This document shows, piece after piece, positions 1-7,808 of a stretch of DNA of 64,000 bases (its first letter is position 1; each line of letters opens with the position of its first letter). The notes under the pieces are model-generated. The model did no database searches, was not told the DNA's origin, and saw only the letters and a list, made by a program, of their open reading frames with translations. Origin of the DNA: Rothia gullae (GTDB lineage Bacteria; Actinomycetota; Actinomycetes; Actinomycetales; Micrococcaceae); the NCBI RefSeq assembly GCF_024294905.1, contig NZ_JANCOC010000006.1, forward strand, positions 52,991 through 116,990, in the 5' to 3' direction. The position numbers were made by a program, and so were the translations under genes.

Positions 1-138
1 CTGTTTACGTTCCGGGGCGGCATTTTTTACGCCGCTTGATATGACGTAAATAATAGAAATATGTCACATTTTTGCCGTAAATCCTGTTTTCTTGTCCTTA
101 CCACCTGTAGAATAACTATACAAGTAGCCGTAAGAGCT

Positions 139-264
139 CTAAGAAAAACTCCGCGTCAATCGATAGCGTGACACTTCCGAATACCGCGTAGTATTTGATA
201 GAGCCCCAGTCTCGCCCCGAAATCCGGGGACGCCCCGCAAAGCAATGGCCGCATATTCATACAT
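139..264 (-). CDS. possible 41-aa ORF behind a perfect AGGAGG
   Basis: On the minus strand AGGAGG at 273-278 is followed after 8 nt by ATG (262-264) and an open frame of 41 codons ending at TAG (139-141). A 9-codon frame begins inside the Zur-like box and ends with TAG just past the AGGAGG, which would permit translational coupling. The peptide starts MYEYAAIALRG and resembles no family I know. The GC-rich hairpin in its middle and the short length make a chance ORF quite possible. Confidence 0.18.
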   Translation of the reverse strand: MYEYAAIALRGVPGFRGETGALSNTTRYSEVSRYRLTRSFS

Positions 265-283
265 TAGCTATACCTCCTGAATT

Positions 284-298
284 TTAATGATTCTCATT
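284..298. promoter_or_regulatory. Zur-like operator
   Basis: TTTTAATGATTCTCA matches 11 of 15 positions of the actinobacterial Zur consensus TGAAAATGATTTTCA as I remember it. The downstream half AATGATTCTCA is nearly ideal and the upstream half is poor. It lies about 50 bp before the cycA start and also just before a minus-strand Shine-Dalgarno, so it could act in either direction. This is inference from motif similarity only. Confidence 0.3.
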
Positions 299-347
299 AC
301 AGCAGGGGGTATATGCGGTACGGGGTGCAACGTAGAAAGAGGACGCT

Positions 348-1823
348 GTGACTGAGCAGAACAACGTCACCCTGAATCCTAAAGCTCCCGAACAGGGAGA
401 GCGACTGCACCGCGGTCTAAGCAACCGCCACATCCAGCTCATCGCAATCGGCGGTGCCATCGGTACCGGTCTGTTCATGGGCTCCGGTCGCGCCATCTCC
501 CTGGCGGGTCCCTCAGTTATTTTCGTGTACATGCTCATTGGCGCCGTCATCTTCCTGGTGCTGCGAGCTATGGGCGAGGTTCTGCTCTCCAACCTGAAGT
601 ACAAGTCCTTCTCTGACTTCACCACCGACCTGGTTGGTCCCATGGCGGGCTTCTTCCTCGGTTGGTCCTACTGGTTCATGTGGGTGGTCACCGCCGTCGC
701 GGACATCATCGCAACCGTCGGCTACCTGCACATGTGGTGGCCCGATCTGCAGGCATGGATCCCGGCACTCGCCGTCATCGGTGTTCTGCTGACCCTGAAC
801 CTGGTCTCCGTGAAGAACTTCGGCGAAATCGAATTCTGGTTCTCCATGATTAAGATCGTGGCCATCGTCGCCCTGATTATCGTTGGCGGCGGCATGATTG
901 CCGTCGGATTCACCTCGCCCAGTGGTGCGCAGGCATCCGTCGCAAACCTCTGGAACGACGGCGGAATGTTCCCCAACCACCTGATTGGCTTCCTCGGTGC
1001 ACTCCAGATTGCCGTCTTCGCATTCATGGGCTCAGAACTGGTCGGTACCACCGCAGCAGAAACCCAGGACCCCGAAAAGACCCTGCCCAAGGCACTCAAC
1101 GCCGTACCGGTACGTATTATGGTCTTCTACGTGGGCGCACTCGCCGTCATCCTGATGGTCACCCCCTGGCGCCTGGTCAGCCCCGATAAGAGCCCCTTCG
1201 TCGCCATGTTCACCATGGCGGGTCTGGGCATCGCCGCGCATATCATCAACTTCGTGGTGATTACCAGCGCAACCTCCTCGGCGAACTCCGGTATTTTCTC
1301 CACCTCGCGTATGGCATTCGGCCTGGCACGCGAGCGCAGCGCACCACAGTTCCTGGGCAAGATCTCCAAGAACGGTGTGCCGCGTAACGCGCTGTTCCTC
1401 TCGGCCGTGATGCTGCTGTCCTCGATTGTGCTGCTCTACGCGGGCGACTCGATCTCTCGCGCGTTCAACTTGGTCACCACCGTGGCTGCGGTGCTCGTGA
1501 TTTTTGCGTGGGCCATGATTATGGTCAGCTACCTGATGTACCGCAAGAAGTTCCCCTCGCGCCACAAGAAGTCGAAGTTCCGTCTGCCCGGCGGCCGTTT
1601 CTCCGCGTGGCTGGCTCTGGCGTTCTTCGCTTTCACCATTGGTGTGCTGACCATGAACGAGGAAACTCTCATGGGTCTGCTCGCGATGCCCGTCTGGTTC
1701 GTGATTCTGGGTATCGGCTGGGTCTTCAAGCGCCGCGCTGATGCCCGTCGCCACGAAGCAATCTCGACCCGCACCGCGCAGATTGCGATTGTGGAGGCAT
1801 CCGAGATTTTCTCGGCACGCTAA
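348..1823 (+). CDS. cycA: APC-family amino-acid permease (CycA-like)
   Basis: A 491-residue cytoplasmic-membrane transporter that probably imports D-alanine, D-serine or glycine by proton symport. The N-terminal signature RHIQLIAIGGAIGTGLFMGS and the SANSGIFSTSRM segment are close to E. coli CycA along the whole length, and about 12 hydrophobic helices can be counted. The length is normal for the family (about 470). The start is a GTG preceded by AGAGGA at good spacing. The gene stands alone and is followed by a strong hairpin at 1877-1924. Substrate choice among APC permeases is hard to tell from sequence, so the CycA name rests on overall similarity. A Zur-like box lies upstream, but a zinc link for this permease would be unexpected. 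Confidence 0.9.
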   Translation: MTEQNNVTLNPKAPEQGERLHRGLSNRHIQLIAIGGAIGTGLFMGSGRAISLAGPSVIFVYMLIGAVIFLVLRAMGEVLLSNLKYKSFSDFTTDLVGPMAGFFLGWSYWFMWVVTAVADIIATVGYLHMWWPDLQAWIPALAVIGVLLTLNLVSVKNFGEIEFWFSMIKIVAIVALIIVGGGMIAVGFTSPSGAQASVANLWNDGGMFPNHLIGFLGALQIAVFAFMGSELVGTTAAETQDPEKTLPKALNAVPVRIMVFYVGALAVILMVTPWRLVSPDKSPFVAMFTMAGLGIAAHIINFVVITSATSSANSGIFSTSRMAFGLARERSAPQFLGKISKNGVPRNALFLSAVMLLSSIVLLYAGDSISRAFNLVTTVAAVLVIFAWAMIMVSYLMYRKKFPSRHKKSKFRLPGGRFSAWLALAFFAFTIGVLTMNEETLMGLLAMPVWFVILGIGWVFKRRADARRHEAISTRTAQIAIVEASEIFSAR

Positions 1824-1876
1824 GCACCCCACGCTAAGCCATACTGGTTGCCAGTACCGGCTATCAGCGCATGCGT

Positions 1877-1924
1877 AAAGCCCGCGTCACCTGCTCCTCT
1901 TGCGGAGTGAGGGACGCGGGCTTT
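1877..1924. terminator. bidirectional hairpin terminator
   Basis: AAAGCCCGCGTC at 1877-1888 pairs perfectly with GACGCGGGCTTT at 1913-1924. It lies between two convergent genes, the permease (+) and the hypothetical protein (-). Confidence 0.8.
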
Positions 1925-1972
1925 CGCTGCCTCCAAGGATGAACCCGACAAGAAGCTAGCGGGAGTGCGCGC

Positions 1973-3655
1973 TTAGAGGGGCGCCACCTCAGCCTCTTCG
2001 GCAAGCGGGTCGTCGTCATCGGTGCGGTAGAAATCCCAGCGTTCACAACCGCAACCGGAACGCATCGCATCAATGACGGCGGCAGCGGCCTCCAGCGGGT
2101 CGAGCGCGTGCAGATTCCACAGCGCATGCACCGGTACCGGGTGCCTCCAGCCGTGCTCCTGTAGGAACTCCGGGTCGAAGGCGGGTAGCGCCTCGACGGT
2201 GGGCTCAAGCTCGCAGAGGAAGCCGGTGGGGGAGCGGAAAACCGTCACCACGGGGGCCGGGTCGGCGTCTTCAAGGCAGGCTCCGTCGAAGAAGTAATAG
2301 GTGCTCAGACGGCGGTTCCAGGCAAGCTGCGCGAGGCGTTCGCTGAAGACTTCCACCGTCTGCTCCCACTGGGTGCGGTGGTACGCCGCCAGGTCGGTGT
2401 GGGCGGTCTGCACCACGCCGATGCCCTGCTCGGTGAGTTCGCGGGCGCTCAGACGCGCGGGCTCTGCCGGTTCTGCGGGCTCTGCCGGTTCTGCCGGTTC
2501 TGCGGGCTCTGCCGGTTCTGCGGGTTCTGCCGGTTCCGGGGGAGCGCCCGCAGGGGGACCGCCGTCCGGGGAATCCGGCTCTGCTAGTTCTGTTTCGGTG
2601 AGCTCAGCGTTAGTCAGCTTATTGTCGGGGAGCTCAGTGTTAGTCAGCTCAGTGTCGAGGAGCTCAAGCTCCTCAGCGGCACTCGACTCAGCAGCGCTCG
2701 CCTCAGCGGCACCCGCCTCCACGGCAGTTGCGTTTACGTCTTTCTTCGTCCACAGGCGCAGCTTGCGGGCGATCTGCGTGCGTCCGCGGTGCAGAGTCGT
2801 CTGCCAGGAGCCGAACTTGGCTCGTACCGCACCCAGAGGCGGCACCTGCTCAATGAGCGTGGGAATGGTAGACCAGTAGCCGTAGTTCAGTGCCGTCGGA
2901 TCGCGATCGTAGCGGGCGCAATAGCTCAAAAAGAGGCTCAGAGTCTTCTGTGCAAAATCCTCGGGTACCGCCGCGGCATCGATATACCACTCGTTCTCGA
3001 GTGCCTCAGCCGGGCAGATACCGGTGCGGAGCATTCCCAAGGACCAGTCGCCGTCGCCGAGGTAGTCGTTGACTGTCTGTGCGGGGGCAGGCCACGCGGA
3101 TTCGCCCTCCATGCTGGAGGCGAGAAGGGTGCACAGGCTACCGCCCTCGGTGCCGATTTCTTTTACGCCGCGCTGCCGGATGTCCTCGAGGGTCTGCGCG
3201 TAGGCTTCTTCCTCCAGTTGGGAGTAGGGGTGTGCGGCAAGGTACTTGAGCGTTGCGCCAATCTTCGCCAGAACGTGCGCAATGTCTTCATCGGTAAAGT
3301 GACGTGCCTCCAGCGCAGGTGGCAGGTCCTGAATAATATCGCAATCAAGAATGAGCGCCGCGTACTCGGGCTCCGGGGGTAGATCGTAGGCTTCCGCGAA
3401 AACGTACCAGAGGCCGCATGCGAGTACCGTGTAGCTCGGGGCGTCTGCCGTGACCGGGCCAAACTGCCAGATGCCGGAGTTCAGCGCATAGTTCAGGTGT
3501 TTCTTGTTGATGTGCGGGTACAGAAAATTGAGGCGGCGGAGAACCTGGGTAGGGGTGAACCCCAGCGCGGCGAGTTCGGCGATGAGTTCCGCGTACTCGT
3601 CGTGAAAATCTAAGTAGCCCTCCGGAGCGTTTGATAGCGCGGCTTGTTCGCGCAT
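1973..3655 (-). CDS. hypothetical protein with EPA repeats
   Basis: A 560-residue protein that I do not recognise as a whole. The start at 3655 is chosen because AAAGAGGG stands just upstream; an in-frame ATG at 3736 has no such site. The N-terminal ~300 residues look helical and globular. Around residues 275-315 the pattern PPLGAVRAKFGSWQTTL resembles the short repeat found beside homing endonucleases and helicases, which binds DNA in other proteins. Next come a TELxxxxL-type low-complexity stretch and about eight tandem Glu-Pro-Ala units. The C-terminal ~130 residues form a second globular region (STYYFFDGACLEDAD). Two globular parts joined by an extended linker is the likely architecture. 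Function is unknown. The gene faces tex across an AT-rich spacer holding a perfect palindrome. Confidence 0.75.
   Translation of the reverse strand: MREQAALSNAPEGYLDFHDEYAELIAELAALGFTPTQVLRRLNFLYPHINKKHLNYALNSGIWQFGPVTADAPSYTVLACGLWYVFAEAYDLPPEPEYAALILDCDIIQDLPPALEARHFTDEDIAHVLAKIGATLKYLAAHPYSQLEEEAYAQTLEDIRQRGVKEIGTEGGSLCTLLASSMEGESAWPAPAQTVNDYLGDGDWSLGMLRTGICPAEALENEWYIDAAAVPEDFAQKTLSLFLSYCARYDRDPTALNYGYWSTIPTLIEQVPPLGAVRAKFGSWQTTLHRGRTQIARKLRLWTKKDVNATAVEAGAAEASAAESSAAEELELLDTELTNTELPDNKLTNAELTETELAEPDSPDGGPPAGAPPEPAEPAEPAEPAEPAEPAEPAEPAEPARLSARELTEQGIGVVQTAHTDLAAYHRTQWEQTVEVFSERLAQLAWNRRLSTYYFFDGACLEDADPAPVVTVFRSPTGFLCELEPTVEALPAFDPEFLQEHGWRHPVPVHALWNLHALDPLEAAAAVIDAMRSGCGCERWDFYRTDDDDPLAEEAEVAPL
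2460..2538. repeat. 9-bp tandem repeat coding for Glu-Pro-Ala units
   Basis: About eight copies of a GGYTCTGCC-type 9-mer in frame within the hypothetical gene, with only third-position-like differences between copies. Such an array can gain or lose units without shifting the frame. Confidence 0.85.
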
Positions 3656-3783
3656 GGGTCCCTCTTTCATCTGCGGGATGTGGCGGCACCATGTCGTACC
3701 GTGCCGCCGAAACCCTGAATGTGTGCACGCAGACAAGGGCGTATGCGTGGTGTGAGGCCACCCCTTATCTACATGAATAAGCG

Positions 3784-3802
3784 ATATTTTTTCAAAAAAT
3801 AT
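3784..3802. promoter_or_regulatory. AT-rich palindrome in the divergent spacer
   Basis: ATATTTTTT and AAAAAATAT form 9-bp arms around a single C. The flanks AGCGATA (3780-3786) and TATCGCT (3820-3826) are also inverted copies of each other. The site sits between the divergent hypothetical gene and tex and could be an operator or simply a promoter-proximal AT tract. Confidence 0.4.
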
Positions 3803-3960
3803 GCTCTTTTATCTAAATTTATCGCTGAAACTAAGCACTATTCAAATACGTGAACCCCTAACACGGTTTCTTACGAAAAGATGACAATCTTAAGCGTACT
3901 CGCACAGTCGAGCAAACTACGCCCCGCGCTGACTCTTTTCCCAGCATTACCGGTCAACCC

Positions 3961-6528
3961 ATGAGCCGCGGCGAAATATGCGAAACTGGAAGGATGAGCG
4001 AACACCCCCTCCCGAGCAGTATCCGCCCGCGCGCGAACCGAGCTGCAGACCCCGCGCCCAGCAGCGCCGCCGGTAACGAACCCAGCAGCGCCGCACACCG
4101 CGAAAAACACGAAACCGGCGGTAAGACTGAGCAGCCCGCCGAGCACCTCATCAACGCGCTCGCCGTAGAAACAGGCATCGCGCCGCACCGCATCCGTGCA
4201 GCCATGGCGCTACTCGACGCCGACAACTCCGTACCCTTCATCGCCCGCTACCGCAAAGAAGCAACGGGCGCACTCACCGACACCCAGCTGCGCACCATCC
4301 AGTCGCGCCTAGGCCAGCTCCGCGCCCTCGAAGAGCGCCGCAACCGCGTGCTCGAAGTGCTCACCGAACGCGCCGACGAAGGCCTCATTGACCCGCTCAC
4401 CCTGCTGCAGCTGCGTTCCTCGCTCATGAACGCCGCCACCATCGCAGACGTGAATGCCATCTACGCCCCGTACCGCAGCGAGCGTGTGACCCGCGCCCAG
4501 ATGGCGCGTGCCGCCGGGCTTGATTCCCTTGTCGAAGACCTGCTGGAGGTGCCCCTCGCCGAGGCGCACGCCATCGCCGCCGCGTACATTACCGACGGCA
4601 GCGAAGACAACGAGGACGAGAGCATTGAGGTTGCAGAGGCGGACGAAGCCCTGCAGATTCACAGTGCCGAAGAGGCCCTCGACGGTGCCCGCGCAATCCT
4701 GGTTGACCGCGCTCTCACCGACCCGGTGCTGAGCGAAAAGCTCCTCAAGCGCCTGCGTGAAGGCGGCGTGATCGAGTCCCGCGTGATTACCGGTCAGGAA
4801 AGCCTTGGCGCGAAGTTCTCCGACTATTTCGCCTTCTCGGACCGTATTCGTTCCATTCCGCCGCACCGCGTGCTGGCGCTGCATCGCGCCAAAGACGCCG
4901 GCGTGGTGCGCCTCAAGGTGGATGTGGCACCCGCCCCCGTGGCGCTCAGCCGCCTGCGTGGTGCCGCCCGCGCCGAAGCTGAGGCTGCCGCCGAAAATTA
5001 CGAGAACGTCCGTTCTGCATACGAGCGTGAAGTCGCCGCCGCGCTACGCATCCCCGTGCAGGTGCTCAACACCGTCGACGACGAAGACCGCGTACTCGGC
5101 TGGCTCGCCGCCACCGTGCGCACCGCATGGCGCAGCCACCTGCGCCCGCGCCTTGCCGAACGCATCCGCCACCAGCTACTCGACGCCGCCGCACAGCACG
5201 CGACTGAGGTGTTCGCCTCCAACCTGCGCGATATTCTGCTCGCCGCACCCGCCGGACACAAGACCACCCTCGGCCTGGACCCGGGCCTACGCCACGGCGT
5301 GAAATACGCCGTGGTCGACGGCACCGGTGAGCCGCTACGCGTAGGCACCGTCTACCCGCACGCCCCGCGCAACCAGTGGGTAGAAGCACTGCGCGAGCTC
5401 GCCGCCGCCTGCCGTGAGCACAGCGTGGAACTTATCGCCATTGGCAACGGCACCGCAAGCCGCGAAACCGACAAGCTCGCCAGCGAACTGATCCGCACCC
5501 TGCGCGAGGAAGGCGTAGAAGCCCCCCAAAAAGTGACCGTCTCGGAGGCGGGCGCCTCCGTCTACTCGGCCTCCGCCCTCGCCGCCGCCGAGCTGCCCGA
5601 TTACGACGTGACCGTACGCGGCGCCGTCTCCATTGCCCGCCGCCTACAGGACCCGCTCGCCGAGCTCGTCAAAATCGACCCGCAGTCCATCGGGGTGGGC
5701 CAGTACCAGCACGACGTGCCGCCCGCCGCCCTGCGCCGCGCCCTCAACGACACCGTCGAAGACTGCGTGAACGCCGTGGGCGTGAACCTTAATAGCGCCT
5801 CCGTGCAGCTACTCGCGCACGTGGCGGGCGTTGGCACCACAACCGCCGAACGCATCGTCGCCTACCGCACCGAACACGGCGCCTTCGCGAACCGTCAGCA
5901 GCTGCTGAACGTGCCGCGACTGGGCACAAAAACCTTCCGCCAGGCAGCAGGATTTATCCGCATCCGCGGCGGTGAAGAGCCGCTGGATGCCTCCGCGGTG
6001 CACCCGGAAGCGTACCCGCTCGCGCGCCGCATTATTACCGACGCGCAGGCACGCAACGGCGCCCACTGGGTTGCCGGCACCCTGGGTACCTCGGATGGAA
6101 CCGACCCGCTCGCCGGGCTGAACCCCGCCGACTACGTGCAGGGCAGTTGCGAGCAGGACAGTACGGAAGAAGGCACCGCCGGCGTGTACACGGTCGAGGA
6201 CATCTTCACCGAGCTGCGCCGCCCCGGCCTGGACCCGCGCGGTAGCTTCCGCACCGCCCGCTTCTCCGAGTTCGTCTCGCACTTCGAGGACGTGCGCCCC
6301 GGCATGGTACTCGAGGGTACCGTCTCGAACGTGGCGGCATTCGGTGCGTTCGTGGATATTGGTGTTCACCAGGACGGCCTCGTGCACATCTCGCAGATGA
6401 GCCGCGGCTACGTGGCGAACCCGCACGACATTGTGCGTAGCGGTGACATCGTGCAGGTCCGCGTTGTGGAGGTTGACCCGGCGCGCCGCCGCATCTCCCT
6501 CTCCCTGCTGGTAGAGGATGAGAACTAG
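3961..6528 (+). CDS. tex: Tex-family RNA-binding transcription accessory protein
   Basis: A cytoplasmic nucleic-acid-binding protein of the Tex/Spt6 type, thought to act on transcription complexes. Visible domains are an N-terminal helical region with FIARYRKEATGALTD (about residues 95-110), a YqgF/RNase H-like fold beginning TTLGLDPGLRHGVKYAVVDG (about 435), helix-hairpin-helix motifs around AGVGTTTAERIVAYRTEHG (about 620), and a C-terminal S1 domain with AAFGAFVDIGVHQDGLVHIS (about 790-850). The 855 residues exceed the usual ~775 because of an extra hydrophilic N-terminus. Neither ATG 3961 nor the in-frame ATG at 3994 (directly after GGAAGG) has an ideal ribosome-binding site, so the start is uncertain; 3994 would remove 11 residues. 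Confidence 0.93.
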   Translation: MSRGEICETGRMSEHPLPSSIRPRANRAADPAPSSAAGNEPSSAAHREKHETGGKTEQPAEHLINALAVETGIAPHRIRAAMALLDADNSVPFIARYRKEATGALTDTQLRTIQSRLGQLRALEERRNRVLEVLTERADEGLIDPLTLLQLRSSLMNAATIADVNAIYAPYRSERVTRAQMARAAGLDSLVEDLLEVPLAEAHAIAAAYITDGSEDNEDESIEVAEADEALQIHSAEEALDGARAILVDRALTDPVLSEKLLKRLREGGVIESRVITGQESLGAKFSDYFAFSDRIRSIPPHRVLALHRAKDAGVVRLKVDVAPAPVALSRLRGAARAEAEAAAENYENVRSAYEREVAAALRIPVQVLNTVDDEDRVLGWLAATVRTAWRSHLRPRLAERIRHQLLDAAAQHATEVFASNLRDILLAAPAGHKTTLGLDPGLRHGVKYAVVDGTGEPLRVGTVYPHAPRNQWVEALRELAAACREHSVELIAIGNGTASRETDKLASELIRTLREEGVEAPQKVTVSEAGASVYSASALAAAELPDYDVTVRGAVSIARRLQDPLAELVKIDPQSIGVGQYQHDVPPAALRRALNDTVEDCVNAVGVNLNSASVQLLAHVAGVGTTTAERIVAYRTEHGAFANRQQLLNVPRLGTKTFRQAAGFIRIRGGEEPLDASAVHPEAYPLARRIITDAQARNGAHWVAGTLGTSDGTDPLAGLNPADYVQGSCEQDSTEEGTAGVYTVEDIFTELRRPGLDPRGSFRTARFSEFVSHFEDVRPGMVLEGTVSNVAAFGAFVDIGVHQDGLVHISQMSRGYVANPHDIVRSGDIVQVRVVEVDPARRRISLSLLVEDEN

Positions 6529-6660
6529 GGGGCGAAAGATGGCTGCGGAGCGCTCGCTAAGGATAGCTACTGAAAAAGCTCTCCAATCCGAGATTATCCA
6601 ATCCGAGATCATCCATCCGAGAACGTACGTTCGCTATAAACTTAACCCGGAGAACACAAT

Positions 6661-6699
6661 AAAGCCCCGACAAGCACTATCTGTACCTGTCGGGGCTTT
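6661..6699 (+). terminator. hairpin terminator after tex
   Basis: A perfect 12-bp stem: AAAGCCCCGACA at 6661-6672 with TGTCGGGGCTTT at 6688-6699 around a 15-nt loop. The interval 6529-6772 otherwise shows no gene. Confidence 0.8.
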
Positions 6700-6772
6700 A
6701 CCCTGTCTTATCTCCGCCTAGCTTCGAGCCCCTAAACGCGGGACTCTAGGCTCCAGAGTTCCATACTCCAGC

Positions 6773-7609
6773 TTAGAAATCAATGTTCGCCGGGTCAGCG
6801 CCAATACGACCCTCGGGGCTGGAAAGTGCATCCACAGCCGCGATGTCCTCGGCGGTCAGCTTCACATTCACCGACGCCAGGTTCTCCTCAATGCGGGAGG
6901 GGGTAACAGACTTCGGGATAGCCACGGTGCCCTTAGCCAGGTGCCACGCCAGCACCACCTGCGCGGGGGTTGCGCCGTGGCGCTCCGCAATCTCAGCCAG
7001 CACGGCGTTCTGCAACAGGTCACTACCGTTACCCAGCGGGCTCCACGCCTGAGTCACGATGCCGTACTCGGCGTGAACGGCGCGCAGCGCCTCCTGCGAG
7101 AAGTAGGGGTGCAGCTCAATCTGGTGGATGACCGGAACCACGCCGGTCTCCTCGATAATCTCGCGCAGCTGCTCCTCGGGGAAGTTCGAAACACCAATGG
7201 AACGAACCTTACCCTGCTTCTGCAGCTCAATCAGCGCACGCCAGGACTCCAGGTACAGGCCCTGCTGCGGCTTAGCCCAGTGAATCAGGTATAGGTCAAC
7301 GTAGTCGGTGCCCAGCTTCTCCAGGGACGCCTCGAACGCCTCAAAAGCGCTCTCGTAGCCCTGGTCGGAGTTCCACAGCTTGGTGGTGAGGAAGATATCC
7401 TCACGAGCCACGCTGGAGTTAGTGATAGCACGGCCTACGCCCGCCTCATTGCCGTAGATAGCTGCAGTGTCGATGTGGCGGTAGCCGGTCTCCAGGGCGG
7501 TGCCCACAACCTTCTCAGCGACCTCGTCCTCAACCTGCCACACGCCGTAGCCCAGCTGCGGAATGGATTGGCCGTCGTTGAACTTTACGTTGGGTACGTT
7601 GTAGCTCAT
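6773..7609 (-). CDS. aldo/keto reductase
   Basis: A 278-residue NADPH-dependent cytosolic oxidoreductase of the AKR superfamily, with the family's usual length. The catalytic tetrad is intact: Asp47 and Tyr52 in HIDTAAIYGNE, Lys77 in LTTKLW and His110 in YLIHW. The C-terminal cofactor part (AIPKSVTPSRIEENLASVNV) is also present. It most resembles the 2,5-diketo-D-gluconate reductase/YvgN-like branch, so the substrate is probably a small aldehyde or ketone such as methylglyoxal, but this cannot be fixed from sequence. The start at 7609 is supported by AAAGGAG four bases upstream. A GGAGGC/GCCTCC hairpin (7632-7646) lies in the leader just before this site. The gene is monocistronic, with the SNF2 gene ending 200 bp upstream on the same strand. 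Confidence 0.92.
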   Translation of the reverse strand: MSYNVPNVKFNDGQSIPQLGYGVWQVEDEVAEKVVGTALETGYRHIDTAAIYGNEAGVGRAITNSSVAREDIFLTTKLWNSDQGYESAFEAFEASLEKLGTDYVDLYLIHWAKPQQGLYLESWRALIELQKQGKVRSIGVSNFPEEQLREIIEETGVVPVIHQIELHPYFSQEALRAVHAEYGIVTQAWSPLGNGSDLLQNAVLAEIAERHGATPAQVVLAWHLAKGTVAIPKSVTPSRIEENLASVNVKLTAEDIAAVDALSSPEGRIGADPANIDF

Positions 7610-7808
7610 GATGCTCCTTTGGAATCTATGGGGAGGCGGCGCCTCCGTAAGTAGTCCTTCAAGGCTACGCCCCAGAACCCCCGTTGAGAAGAGCCGGGCC
7701 AGAATCGGGCGTGAATCTAGCCTGGGGCGTAACCAAATGACAAAAAATGACGGGGGCCAGACACCTCTCTCATGCCGGAGGGCGGCTACCGCTCAGGCTC
7801 GAAGGCGG

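Larger units (their letters stand above)
1..347. other. upstream region of the CycA-like permease
   Basis: No convincing full-size gene lies here. The first 60 bases are AT-rich and hold a short GCGGC/GCCGC inverted repeat. At 284-298 there is a Zur-like 15-mer. On the minus strand an AGGAGG (273-278) sits 8 nt before an ATG at 264 that opens a 41-codon frame. The permease has its own ribosome-binding site just before 348. Confidence 0.5.

Noticed and set aside
2460..2538. CRISPR-like array
   Set aside because: The repeats are 9-bp head-to-tail units in a coding frame without spacers.
6518..6721. 67-aa plus-strand ORF after tex
   Set aside because: It overlaps the tex stop and runs through the terminator hairpin; no ribosome-binding site or codon bias.
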